Source: JBDSSS01 sp039928615 (GTDB taxonomy: Bacteria > Actinomycetota > Actinomycetes > Actinomycetales > Dermatophilaceae). Taken from it: 14,233 nt of DNA. Below are positions 1-7,359 of the stretch, piece after piece (within the stretch, counting starts at the first letter, position 1; each line of letters begins with the position of its first letter). Below the pieces are notes generated by a model that had not been told where the DNA came from, did not search any database, and was given only the letters and a program-made list of their open reading frames with translations. The stretch is from positions 1 to 14,233 of the forward strand of contig JBDSSS010000035.1 in the NCBI GenBank assembly GCA_039928615.1, in the 5' to 3' direction. The translations under genes and the position numbers were made by a program.

Positions 1-38
1 GTGACCCTACCGGGGCGCCCGGTCCTGCGGGGCTGCCC

Positions 39-44
39 TAGATT
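39..44 (+). promoter_or_regulatory. Putative -10 box of a leaderless hisF promoter
   Basis: TAGATT fits the actinobacterial -10 consensus TANNNT and is followed by exactly 7 bases before the hisF ATG at 52, which would place transcription initiation at or next to the start codon. No Shine-Dalgarno sequence precedes this ATG, which fits a leaderless message. No convincing -35 box is visible. It could also be chance; hisF is often co-transcribed with upstream his genes that lie outside the window. Confidence 0.4.
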
Positions 45-51
45 TGGCCGT

Positions 52-825
52 ATGCCGGTCGCCACGAGGGTCATCGCCTGTCTCGACGTCGACGCGGGGC
101 GGGTCGTCAAGGGTGTCAACTTCGAGAACCTCCGCGACGCCGGTGACCCGGTCGAGCTGGCCAAGTCCTACGACGCCCAGGGCGTCGACGAGCTGACCTT
201 CCTCGACGTGACCGCGAGCAGCGGCGACCGGGAGACGACCTACGACGTCGTGCGCCGCACCGCCGAGCAGGTCTTCATCCCGCTCACCGTCGGCGGCGGA
301 GTGCGCGCCGTCGACGACGTCGACCGGCTGCTCCGCGCCGGCGCAGACAAGGTCGGCGTCAACACCGCGGCGATCGCGCGGCCCGAGCTGATCGCCGAGA
401 TCGCGGCCCGCTTCGGCAGCCAGGTGCTCGTCCTGTCGGCCGACGTCCGCCGCCGTCGCGGCGACGACGGATCGCCGACCGACGACTTCGTCATGACGAC
501 CCACGGTGGGCGCACGCCGGTCGACCTCGACGCGGTCGAGTGGTGCGCCCGCGCTGCCGAGCTCGGCGCCGGGGAGATCCTGCTCAACTCGATGGACGCC
601 GACGGCACGAAGGACGGCTTCGACCTCGAGCTCATCCGCCGGGTGCGCGCCGCGGTCTCCGTGCCGGTCATCGCCAGCGGCGGCGCCGGGGCGGTCGAGG
701 ACTTCGCCCCGGCCGTCGCCGCCGGTGCCGACGCCGTGCTCGCCGCGAGCGTCTTCCACTTCGGCGAGCTGACGGTCGGTCAGGTCAAGGACGCGCTGCG
801 AACGGCGGGCGTCGTCGTCCGCTGA
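52..825 (+). CDS. hisF: Imidazole glycerol phosphate synthase cyclase subunit HisF
   Basis: HisF is the cyclase half of IGP synthase. With the glutaminase HisH it converts PRFAR and ammonia to imidazole glycerol phosphate and AICAR in cytosolic histidine biosynthesis. The 257-aa product has the usual family length and a (beta/alpha)8 barrel pattern. It opens with the family signature RVIACLDVDAGRVVKGVNF, which contains the catalytic Asp12 (Asp11 in the Thermotoga enzyme). The second catalytic Asp is Asp131, here in the context LSADVRRR rather than the more usual S-[IV]-D-A-R-R. Phosphate-binding loops are visible (VGGGVR near 82, ASGGAG near 209). ATG 52 is preferred over the in-frame GTG at 1 because the family N-terminus begins just before RVIxCLDVD. 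The gene converges on the TIGR03085 gene. Identification is secure; only the start is slightly uncertain. Confidence 0.96.
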   Translation: MPVATRVIACLDVDAGRVVKGVNFENLRDAGDPVELAKSYDAQGVDELTFLDVTASSGDRETTYDVVRRTAEQVFIPLTVGGGVRAVDDVDRLLRAGADKVGVNTAAIARPELIAEIAARFGSQVLVLSADVRRRRGDDGSPTDDFVMTTHGGRTPVDLDAVEWCARAAELGAGEILLNSMDADGTKDGFDLELIRRVRAAVSVPVIASGGAGAVEDFAPAVAAGADAVLAASVFHFGELTVGQVKDALRTAGVVVR

Positions 826-858
826 GCCGCGCGAGCCCGCGAGTAAGACTGCGGCTCA
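823..858. terminator. Bidirectional hairpin spanning both convergent stop codons
   Basis: TGAGCCGC (823-830) and GCGGCTCA (851-858) form a perfect 8-bp inverted repeat with a 20-base loop that contains further short CG-rich complementarity. The left arm begins with the hisF stop and the right arm ends with the stop of the convergent gene. It has no U tract, as is common in actinobacteria, so a terminator role is inferred from position and symmetry. Confidence 0.5.
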
Positions 859-1494
859 GGCGCCGAGGCCCGTCTCCTGCAGCGCGGCGACGTCTGCGGG
901 GTCACCCTCGAGCTCGACCGCGGCGACGTCCTTGCGGCCGAACGCGTAGAGGACCAGCTCAGCTGGCTCGCCGCGCAGCACGACGGTGCCGCGCTCGTCG
1001 GGGAGCTTGGCCGCGTGCCGGCCCTGGCCCTGGCCGATGAGGACGATGCCGGTCGGGCTCTTGCGGAAGAGCATCCGCGAGCTGCGCTTGAGGTTGGTCC
1101 ACAGGGCCGCCTGCACCTCGTCGGAGAGCGGGCGGGCGGTCCAGTCGGGCTGGGCCCGCAGGATGTCCTCGTGGTGGACGAACATCTCGACGAGGTTGAC
1201 CAGCTCGTCGACCTTCGCGAGGCGGGTCGGGTTCCAGGCGGGGGCGCCGTCGCGGACCTTCTCGACGAGCGCGTCGAAGCCGCCGTCGGCGATGGCCTTC
1301 TGCTCGCGCTCGAGGCGCTCGGCGAGGGGGCTGACGAAGAGGCCCGCGGCGAGGTCGGGTCTGTGCTCCCGGACGTAGAGGTGCGCGGCGAGGTCCTGGG
1401 TCTGCCAGCCCTCGCAGAGGGTCGGGGCGTCGGCACCGATGCGGTCGAGGGAGTCGCAGAGCAGCTGGCGCTCGGTCAGCGCGTGTCGGGTCAT
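856..1494 (-). CDS. TIGR03085-family metal-binding protein (MDMPI/DinB-like fold)
   Basis: The 212-aa product matches the actinobacterial family of mycothiol-dependent maleylpyruvate isomerase-like (MDMPI_N) proteins known as TIGR03085. Visible hallmarks are the N-terminal helix with ERQLLCDSL, the W30-x-x-x-DLAAHL segment with His38, the nearby His44, and the HHED cluster at 107-110. Spaced His/Asp residues of this kind form the metal site in the DinB-like four-helix bundle. The C-terminal 60 residues form the small beta-rich domain (GTVVLRGEPAEL). The exact reaction is unknown; a mycothiol-related cytosolic role is inferred from family. ATG 1494 starts at the family N-terminus; a purine-rich GAGGAT lies 6 bases upstream and could serve as ribosome binding site or a poor -10. 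It is convergent with hisF and divergent from the GNAT gene. Confidence 0.85.
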   Translation of the reverse strand: MTRHALTERQLLCDSLDRIGADAPTLCEGWQTQDLAAHLYVREHRPDLAAGLFVSPLAERLEREQKAIADGGFDALVEKVRDGAPAWNPTRLAKVDELVNLVEMFVHHEDILRAQPDWTARPLSDEVQAALWTNLKRSSRMLFRKSPTGIVLIGQGQGRHAAKLPDERGTVVLRGEPAELVLYAFGRKDVAAVELEGDPADVAALQETGLGA

Positions 1495-1556
1495 GGCCCC
1501 ATCCTCTCAGGACCGGGTCGCCGTCAATCGCATGGCGGCCGCCACCGGGCGCGGCC

Positions 1557-1562
1557 TAGGGT
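1557..1562 (+). promoter_or_regulatory. Putative leaderless -10 box for the GNAT gene
   Basis: TAGGGT matches TANNNT and ends 6 bases before ATG 1569. The bases between it and the ATG (CGCGCC) contain no ribosome binding site, so a leaderless transcript is the simplest reading. It lies in the short divergent spacer shared with the TIGR03085 gene. Confidence 0.4.
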
Positions 1563-1568
1563 CGCGCC

Positions 1569-2600
1569 ATGATCGAGATCATCCGCCCGACCGTCGACCT
1601 CGTCGCCTCGTGGTGGGCCGCGGTCGACGCGTTCGACGGCGAGCTCGTCCACGGCTCGGGCTACCGCCACGAGGACCGCGACGCGCTCCGCGACCCGGCG
1701 GCCTTCGAGGTCTGGGTCGACTGGCTCGCCTCCCACGAGGCCCCGGGCGCCGACCTGCCGGAGGGCCGCGTCCCCTGCTCCTACCGCTGGATCCTCGAGG
1801 ACGACCGCGTGGTCGGGACGATCGCGGTGCGCCACGTCCTCGACGCCGTCCTCATCGAGACCGGCGGCCACATCGGGTATGCCGTGGAGCCGGGCTCGCG
1901 AGGCCGCGGCGTCGCGCGTGCCGGGTTGGCTCTCGGGCTGCGACTCGCAGCGTCCCGGGGGATCGACCCGGTCCTGATCATGTGCGAGGACGACAACCTC
2001 GCCTCGGCCCGGACCATCGAGTCGGTCGGCGGCCGCCTCGAGGACGAGCGGGGCGGCCTGCGGCGCTACTGGGTGACGACGGGGGCGCGGGCCGAGCCGC
2101 TCGGCGACGGGCCGGTCGAGACCCGGCTCGCGCGGCTGGTCACGGCGACGGTGGGGGAGGTGAGCGGCATACGTGCCGGGCGGCGTCAGCCCAGCTGGGC
2201 GGAGGGTTACCCGCGCGAGGACGACGTCGATGCGCTCTCCTCGGTGAGCATCCCCGACGAGTGGTCGGCCAGACACATCGAGCGGAGGTCCGACGGGCTC
2301 GTGGTCGGGTCGGCGGGGTGCTTCGGGCCCCCGGATGCGGACGGCTGGGTCGAGATCGGCTACGGCCTCGTCGAGTCGGCGCGGGGAGCGGGGCTGATGA
2401 CAGACGTCGTGGGCTCGCTGTGCCGGGCGATCGAGGCGCGGGGGCCGCGGGAGCTCCGGGTCTGCGCGCACACCCTTCCCGACAACATCGAGAGCCAGCG
2501 GGTGCTCGCGCGGCTCGGCTTCGACCACGTCGGGGAGGACGACGAGGGCCAGTGGCGGTGGGAGCGAGACGCCGGTCACACCTCATCGGGCCGGTCGTGA
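1569..2600 (+). CDS. Tandem double-domain GNAT N-acetyltransferase
   Basis: The 343-aa cytosolic protein is two GNAT (Gcn5-related, acetyl-CoA-dependent) domains in one chain. The first, about residues 1-168, has the acetyl-CoA-binding motif A as EPGSRGRGVARAGL (107-120), followed by N143-x-x-S/A-x-x-T and a terminal RYWV strand. The second, about 185-340, has a partly degenerate motif A ESARGAGLM (269-277), then N306-IESQRVLARLGF and a final QWRWERD strand. Both keep the Asn-x-x-Ser/Ala segment typical of RimJ/RimL-like GNATs, so either or both may be active. The acceptor (protein N-terminus, antibiotic or small amine) cannot be read from sequence. The gene stands 78 bases upstream of the ABC transporter pair, so co-transcription is possible but not shown. 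Confidence 0.85.
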   Translation: MIEIIRPTVDLVASWWAAVDAFDGELVHGSGYRHEDRDALRDPAAFEVWVDWLASHEAPGADLPEGRVPCSYRWILEDDRVVGTIAVRHVLDAVLIETGGHIGYAVEPGSRGRGVARAGLALGLRLAASRGIDPVLIMCEDDNLASARTIESVGGRLEDERGGLRRYWVTTGARAEPLGDGPVETRLARLVTATVGEVSGIRAGRRQPSWAEGYPREDDVDALSSVSIPDEWSARHIERRSDGLVVGSAGCFGPPDADGWVEIGYGLVESARGAGLMTDVVGSLCRAIEARGPRELRVCAHTLPDNIESQRVLARLGFDHVGEDDEGQWRWERDAGHTSSGRS

Positions 2601-2678
2601 GATGCTGAGTGGTCGCCGCGCTCCACGCCCGTCATCGCGAGTGAGCGCCCAGAACCGTCTTCAGGGGAGCACCAGCAC

Positions 2679-4505
2679 GTGACCAGTCCGGCCAGCTCGA
2701 CCCTGCGCGAGGGTCTGTCCGTCGTCGCCCGCGGGATCAGGGGCCAGCCGCGCTGGTTCTCCCTCGCGGTGTTCGGCAGCGTCATCTACGGCGTGATGAC
2801 CGGCCTCACGGCCTGGGCGATCGGGTGGGTCACCGAGCGGGCCGTCTCGCCGGCGATCGCGGCGCGACAGGTCACCGCGGGCCAGCTGTGGTTCATCGGC
2901 GGGGTGCTCGGCGCGGTCGTGCTCGTCAACGTCGTCGGCGTCATCATCCGCCGGCTCGCGGGCGGCATCGCGATGTACAACCTCGGCGCGGACTACCGGC
3001 GCCAGGTCACCCGCCAGTACCTGCGGTTGCCGCTCAGCTGGCACCACCGCCACCCGTCGGGGCAGCTGCTGTCCAACGCGAACGCCGACGTCGAGGCGAC
3101 GTGGAACATCTTTGCGCCGCTGCCGATGGCGATCGGCGTCATCGTCATGGTCGTCTTCGCCGTCGTCCAGATGGTGCTCGTCGACCCCTTCCTCGCGGTC
3201 GTCGGGCTCACCGTCTTCCCGATGCTGCTGCTCGCCAACATCGCCTTCCAGCGGGCCATGTCGCCGCGGGTGACGCGCGCCCAGCAGCTGCGTGCCGACG
3301 TCTCCGAGGTCGCGCACGAGAGTTTCGAGGCGGCGCTCATCGTCAAGAGCCTCGGCCGCGAGGACCACGAGGCGGAGCGCTTCCGGGTCGTCACGCACGC
3401 GCTGCGCGACGCCAACATCGAGGTCGGCCGCACGCGTGGCCGCTTCGACCCCGCCATCGAGGCGATCCCGACGATCGGCACGCTCGCGGTGCTCCTCGTC
3501 GGCGCGCTGCGGGTGCGGTCGGGCAACCTCTCGGCTGCCGAGGTGGTCCAGATCGCCTACCTCTTCTCGATCACCGCCTTCCCCGTGCGCGCGCTCGGGT
3601 GGGTGCTCGCCGAGCTGCCCCGCAGCGTCGTCGGCTGGAAGCGGATCTCTGCCGTGCTCGAGGCCGAGGGCGGGATGACCTACGGCACGCGCTCGCTGCC
3701 CGAGGGGTCGGCGAGCCACGTGCAGGCCGAGGACCTGTCCTACGCCTACGACATCGAGACGGAGGACGGGGAGGCCGACATCAACCCGGCGGTCGTCGGG
3801 GTCGCCCTCGACCTCCCGGCCGGTTCGACCGTCGCCGTCGTCGGCCCGACCGGCAGCGGCAAGTCGACCCTGACCAACCTCATGATGCGTCTCGTCGACC
3901 CCGACAGCGGCGCGGTGCTCGTCGACGACGTCGACCTCCGCGAGGTCCGCCAGGGCGGGGTCTCCACGGTCGCGGCGCTCGTCGCGCAGCAGACCTTCAT
4001 GTTCGACGACAGCGTCCGCGGCAACGTCACCCTCGGCGCCGAGCACACCGACGCCGAGGTCTGGCGCGCCCTCGAGGTGGCCCAGGGCGCGGGCTTCGTG
4101 TCAGCCCTCTCCGGAGGTTTGGAGACGCACGTGGGGGAGCGGGGCGCCAGCCTCTCCGGCGGCCAGCGCCAGCGAATCGCGCTGGCCCGCGCGGTGATCC
4201 GTGAGCCGCAGCTGCTCATCCTCGACGACGCGACGTCCGCCGTCGACCCGAGCGTCGAGCAGGCGATCCTCGCGCGGCTGCGTGATGCGAGCAGCGGCAC
4301 CACCGTGCTCGTCGTCGCCTACCGGATGGCAACGATCCTGCTCGCCGACGAGATCGTCTACCTCGAGGAGGGCCGGGTCATCGACCACGGCAGCCACGCC
4401 GAGCTGCGCGGCAGGTGCGTCGGCTACGAGCGGCTAGTGACGGCATACGCGAGGGAGGCGGCCGAGCGGGAAGCCGTCTCGGCGGACGAGGAGGCGAGCC
4501 GATGA
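2679..4505 (+). CDS. ABC exporter subunit 1 (TMD-NBD) with degenerate ATP site
   Basis: The 608-aa membrane protein has six predicted membrane spans (about 20-330) followed by a nucleotide-binding domain. Visible NBD motifs are an A-loop Tyr (YAYD), Walker A GPTGSGKST (389-397), a Q-loop (VAQQ), canonical signature LSGGQ (492-496) and Walker B LLILDDATSAVD. The catalytic Glu after Walker B is Asp517, and the H-loop His is Tyr548 (VVAYRMATI where AHRLSTI is usual). A short acidic insert sits between the A-loop and Walker A. These losses mark it as the non-catalytic-site partner of a heterodimeric type IV exporter (the TM287/288, BmrCD, TmrAB type). The GTG start at 2679 is supported by GGGGAG nine bases upstream and by the position of the first span. 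The stop overlaps the next gene. Substrate unknown; drug or lipid export is a family-level inference. Confidence 0.93.
   Translation: MTSPASSTLREGLSVVARGIRGQPRWFSLAVFGSVIYGVMTGLTAWAIGWVTERAVSPAIAARQVTAGQLWFIGGVLGAVVLVNVVGVIIRRLAGGIAMYNLGADYRRQVTRQYLRLPLSWHHRHPSGQLLSNANADVEATWNIFAPLPMAIGVIVMVVFAVVQMVLVDPFLAVVGLTVFPMLLLANIAFQRAMSPRVTRAQQLRADVSEVAHESFEAALIVKSLGREDHEAERFRVVTHALRDANIEVGRTRGRFDPAIEAIPTIGTLAVLLVGALRVRSGNLSAAEVVQIAYLFSITAFPVRALGWVLAELPRSVVGWKRISAVLEAEGGMTYGTRSLPEGSASHVQAEDLSYAYDIETEDGEADINPAVVGVALDLPAGSTVAVVGPTGSGKSTLTNLMMRLVDPDSGAVLVDDVDLREVRQGGVSTVAALVAQQTFMFDDSVRGNVTLGAEHTDAEVWRALEVAQGAGFVSALSGGLETHVGERGASLSGGQRQRIALARAVIREPQLLILDDATSAVDPSVEQAILARLRDASSGTTVLVVAYRMATILLADEIVYLEEGRVIDHGSHAELRGRCVGYERLVTAYAREAAEREAVSADEEASR
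4489..4494 (+). promoter_or_regulatory. Ribosome binding site for ABC subunit 2 inside subunit 1
   Basis: AGGAGG lies 7 bases before ATG 4502, within the last codons of the upstream gene. It decides the second subunit's start and, with the ATGA overlap at 4502-4505, points to coupled translation and roughly equal subunit amounts. Confidence 0.75.
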
Positions 4506-6313
4506 GCATGCGCAACCAGGCCCCGGTCGAGCACCACGGGATCGCCAGCGGGCAGGAGCGCTCGACGTGGCAGATCCTCAAGCGCGGGGTGGAGCTCTCG
4601 CCCGAGCTGCGCAAGGGGATCGGCGTGACGATCGCGCTCGCCGTGCTCTCGACGGTGGGGCGCGTGCTCGTGCCCTTCGTCGTCCAGCGGATCACCGACA
4701 ACGGGATCCTCGCGCCCGGCGGCACGGACATGAACGTCGTCGTCGCCTACATCGCGCTCGCCCTGGTCGGGGTCGTCGTGACGGCGCTGTCGGCCTACTT
4801 CGTCAACGTCCGGCTCTTTCGCACGTCGGAGAGCGGGCTCTCGACGCTGCGGCTGCGGGCCTTCCGGCACATCCACGACCTCGCGATGCTCACGCAGAAC
4901 ACCGAGCGCCGCGGCTCGCTCGTCTCCCGGGTGACCTCGGACGTCGACACGATCTCGATGTTCGTCCAGTTCGGCGGGCTCATGCTCCTGGTCAACATCG
5001 CGCAGATCAGCCTCGCGACGGTGCTCATGGTCATCTACAGCCCGATCCTCGCGCTCGTCGTGTGGCTGTGCTTCGTGCCGCTCTTCCTCATCATCAGGCA
5101 CTTCCAGGGGGTCGTCGGGCGCGCCTACACCAAGGTGCGCGAGCGGGTCGGTGACATGCTCGGCGCGATCTCCGAGTCCGTCGTCGGGGCGCAGGCCATC
5201 CGCGCGTACGGCGTCGAGGACCGCACCTCGGAGCGGATCGACGCGGCGATCGAGGGGCATCGCTCCGCGGCCATCGGGGCGCAGGCGCGCTCGGTCATCG
5301 CCTTCACGTCGGGCCAGCTCGTGTCGGGGCTGACGACGGCGGTCGTCCTCGTCGTCGGCACCGTGCTCGCCGTCAACGGGCGGCTCACGCTCGGTGAGCT
5401 GCTCGCCTTCCTCTTCCTCGTCAACCTCTTCACGATGCCCGTGCAGCAGGCGACCGAGATCCTCAACGAGATGCAGAATGCCGTCGCCGGCTGGCGTCGC
5501 GTCATCGGCATCATCGACACCGACGCCGACGTGGCTGACCCGGGGGAGTCGGGGGTGTCGCTGCCGCGGGGGCCGATCACGGTGGAGTTCGAGGACATCG
5601 GCTTCGCGTACCCGGGCGGGGAGCCGGTGCTGCACGAGGTGGCCCTGTCGATCGCGCCGCGCAGCCGGGTCGCGATCGTCGGCGAGACCGGCTCGGGCAA
5701 GTCCACGCTCGCCAAGCTGCTCACCCGCCTGATGGACCCGTCGAGCGGACGGGTGCTCATTGACGGGGTCGACCTGCGGACGATCCGCTTCTCCTCGCTG
5801 CGCTCGCGGGTCGTGCTCGTGCCCCAGGAGGGCTTCCTCTTCGACGGGACGCTGCTCGACAACATCCGCTTCGGGGCACCACAGGCGACCGAGGACGACG
5901 TGCGCCTCACCCTCACCGAGCTCGGCCTCGACGCCTGGGTCTCGACCCTGCCGCTCGGCCTCGCGACCGACGTCGGCCAGCGCGGCGAGTCGATGTCGGC
6001 GGGGGAGCGGCAGCTGGTGGCGCTGGCGCGCGCCTACCTCGCGGACCCCGACCTGCTCGTCCTCGACGAGGCGACCTCCGCCGTCGACCCGAGCACCGAG
6101 GTGCGCCTCCAGCGGGCCCTCGACTCGTTGACCCGCGGCCGCACCTCGATCGCGATCGCGCACCGGCTCTCGACGGCCCAGGCCGCCGACGAGGTCATCG
6201 TCGTGGACGCCGGCCGGATCGTGGAGCGCGGCCACCACACCGAGCTGGTCGCGCAGGGCGGCGTCTACAGCCGGCTGCACGAGTCGTGGGTGGCCCAGCA
6301 GCAGTCGGCCTGA
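4502..6313 (+). CDS. ABC exporter subunit 2 (TMD-NBD) with catalytic ATP site
   Basis: The 603-aa protein has six membrane spans (about 35-320) and an NBD with Walker A GETGSGKST (394-402), Q-loop (VPQEG), Walker B LLVLDEATSAVD with catalytic Glu523, and H-loop His554 (AIAHRLST). Its signature motif is MSAGE (498-502) instead of LSGGQ. The Walker motifs here would pair with the canonical signature of subunit 1 to make the hydrolysing site, while the degraded Walker B/H-loop of subunit 1 faces the degraded MSAGE here. This is the expected complementary pattern of a heterodimeric exporter. ATG 4502 overlaps the upstream stop (ATGA) and has AGGAGG in front; longer in-frame starts would encode a low-complexity Arg/Gly leader and are rejected. 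Cargo is not evident. Confidence 0.93.
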   Translation: MSMRNQAPVEHHGIASGQERSTWQILKRGVELSPELRKGIGVTIALAVLSTVGRVLVPFVVQRITDNGILAPGGTDMNVVVAYIALALVGVVVTALSAYFVNVRLFRTSESGLSTLRLRAFRHIHDLAMLTQNTERRGSLVSRVTSDVDTISMFVQFGGLMLLVNIAQISLATVLMVIYSPILALVVWLCFVPLFLIIRHFQGVVGRAYTKVRERVGDMLGAISESVVGAQAIRAYGVEDRTSERIDAAIEGHRSAAIGAQARSVIAFTSGQLVSGLTTAVVLVVGTVLAVNGRLTLGELLAFLFLVNLFTMPVQQATEILNEMQNAVAGWRRVIGIIDTDADVADPGESGVSLPRGPITVEFEDIGFAYPGGEPVLHEVALSIAPRSRVAIVGETGSGKSTLAKLLTRLMDPSSGRVLIDGVDLRTIRFSSLRSRVVLVPQEGFLFDGTLLDNIRFGAPQATEDDVRLTLTELGLDAWVSTLPLGLATDVGQRGESMSAGERQLVALARAYLADPDLLVLDEATSAVDPSTEVRLQRALDSLTRGRTSIAIAHRLSTAQAADEVIVVDAGRIVERGHHTELVAQGGVYSRLHESWVAQQQSA

Positions 6314-6330
6314 CTGCCTCCTGACGGGCA

Positions 6331-6349
6331 CGGGGACGCACAAGCCCCG
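6331..6349. terminator. Short hairpin between the ABC pair and the PIG-L remnant
   Basis: CGGGG (6331-6335) and CCCCG (6345-6349) pair around a 9-base loop in the 57-base space between convergent genes. Stem length is only 5 bp and there is no clear U tract, so this is a weak terminator candidate based mainly on position. Confidence 0.25.
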
Positions 6350-6370
6350 GCGCTCTTGAGTGGCAAGCCG

Positions 6371-7164
6371 TCAGGTGAGACCGTCGAAGACGTCAGTCAG
6401 CATGGGGTCGTCGCGCGTGGGCTCGGGCCAGGCGGTCGCGTACCACTCCCGCCCGACGCGCCGCTCCCACTGAGCGGTGTCCGTCGGGTCGTCCGACATG
6501 ACGTGGAGCTGGCTCCGGTGCTCCTGGAGACCGGCCACGATGCGGCCAGCGGCCCCACGACAGTCGACGGTGATGCGGATCTGCTCGTCCGGGATGCCGC
6601 GCAGGTGGTACATCCGCGTCGGGTCGAAGACGGGCAGGCCGAGCTCGGATCGCTGGCGGTTCCACCGCTCGAAGACGGACTGGGGGATCGCGCCGTGCAC
6701 GAGGCGCTGGAACCCTCGTCGGCTCTGTGACCGGATCTGCGCGAACGCCTCGTCGGTGACGGCACCGACCGCGATGTGGTCGGGGTGACCGAAGATGCCG
6801 TCAGGCCGAACGTGACGACGACGGTCGGATCCTCCCTCGGCCAGGATCCGGGCCGCGGCCGAGGCCATCTCGTCAAACGGGACCGCCTCGAGTCCTCCGT
6901 CAGGGAGACCCTGCCACTCGTGACGGTCCGGTTCGTGCCCCAGGGCTTTCCAGGCGGCTTCGTCCTCGCTCTTGCGAAGGGACCCGAGCGTCTCTCGGGT
7001 GGCCGCGAACCCGGGGCGGATGTCCCCACCCTCGCCAAAGGTGGCGTGGACGAGAACAAACCGGAAGTCAGGCCCAGCCGCATGCAGCGCGAAGCTGCCG
7101 GCAACCCGTAGGCGTCGTCGTCCGGGTGGGCGAAGACGCAGGCGAGGGTGCGGTTGCGCGACAC
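6371..7164 (-). pseudogene. PIG-L family deacetylase gene broken by three frameshifts
   Basis: PIG-L/LmbE-like enzymes are zinc-dependent deacetylases acting on N-acetylglucosaminyl conjugates (MshB and Mca of mycothiol metabolism belong here). The start (GTG 7164) encodes RTLACVFAHPDDDAYG with the zinc-binding AHPDD. The frame is then lost at a GGG run (7105-7107) where a fourth G would be needed to continue as VAGSFALHAAGPDFRF. A second change, an extra base in the run at 6834-6836, moves the frame to EDPTVVVTFG, and a third, one base missing beside 6804-6805, is needed to read PDGIFGHPDHIAVG with the HPDH motif. With all three repaired, a full-length protein of about 264 aa results, intact to its stop at 6371. 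The GTG start sits 3 bases after the stop of the hydrolase remnant. Either a recently inactivated gene or assembly errors; see findings. Confidence 0.85.
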
Positions 7165-7167
7165 GCG

Positions 7168-7357
7168 TCAAGGCTGACGTCGGGCGTCCGCGAGGCCGGG
7201 CAAGAGGGCCGCGACGTCGTCGGCCACCGCGCTGATGGACCAGTGGTCGGACCAGTCGCTGTCACCGTGACCGCGCAGGTCGACGGCTAGTTGAGATGCC
7301 CAGGCGCGAGGGTCTCGGCGACGAGGTCGCCGTGAAGGTGCTCACGTCCCCGGGTCG
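7168..7357 (-). pseudogene. Alpha/beta-hydrolase fragment, truncated at both ends
   Basis: Reading leftward from about 7357, the segment encodes REHLHGDLVAETLAPG, then, after a missing base in the CCC run at 7299-7301 (GGG in the coding strand), SQLAVDLRGHGDSDW, SISAVADDVAALLPGL and a TGA at 7168-7170. DLRGHGxSDW followed by a VADDV helix is characteristic of the alpha/beta-hydrolase superfamily just before the nucleophile elbow. The oxyanion-loop HG motif normally found upstream and the GxSxG elbow, acid and His normally found downstream are absent, so at most about 60 of roughly 270 residues remain and it cannot be catalytic. It begins immediately after the stop of the 128-aa gene and ends 3 bases before the PIG-L start, suggesting deletions within a former hydrolase/PIG-L operon. 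The family call is my pattern recognition, not a database result. Confidence 0.65.
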
Positions 7358-7359
7358 TC

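Noticed and set aside
1524..2579. 351-codon minus-strand frame opposite the GNAT gene
   Set aside because: It has no ribosome binding site or motif, and the plus-strand frame shows two GNAT domains.
2661..4046. 461-codon minus-strand frame opposite ABC subunit 1
   Set aside because: Antisense shadow rich in Asp/Arg/Glu, with no motif; the opposite strand encodes complete ABC exporter motifs.
4424..6343. 639-codon open frame antisense to ABC subunit 2
   Set aside because: It is rich in Asp, Arg, His and Glu in the way antisense frames of high-GC genes are, has no family motif, and mirrors a gene with clear ABC motifs.
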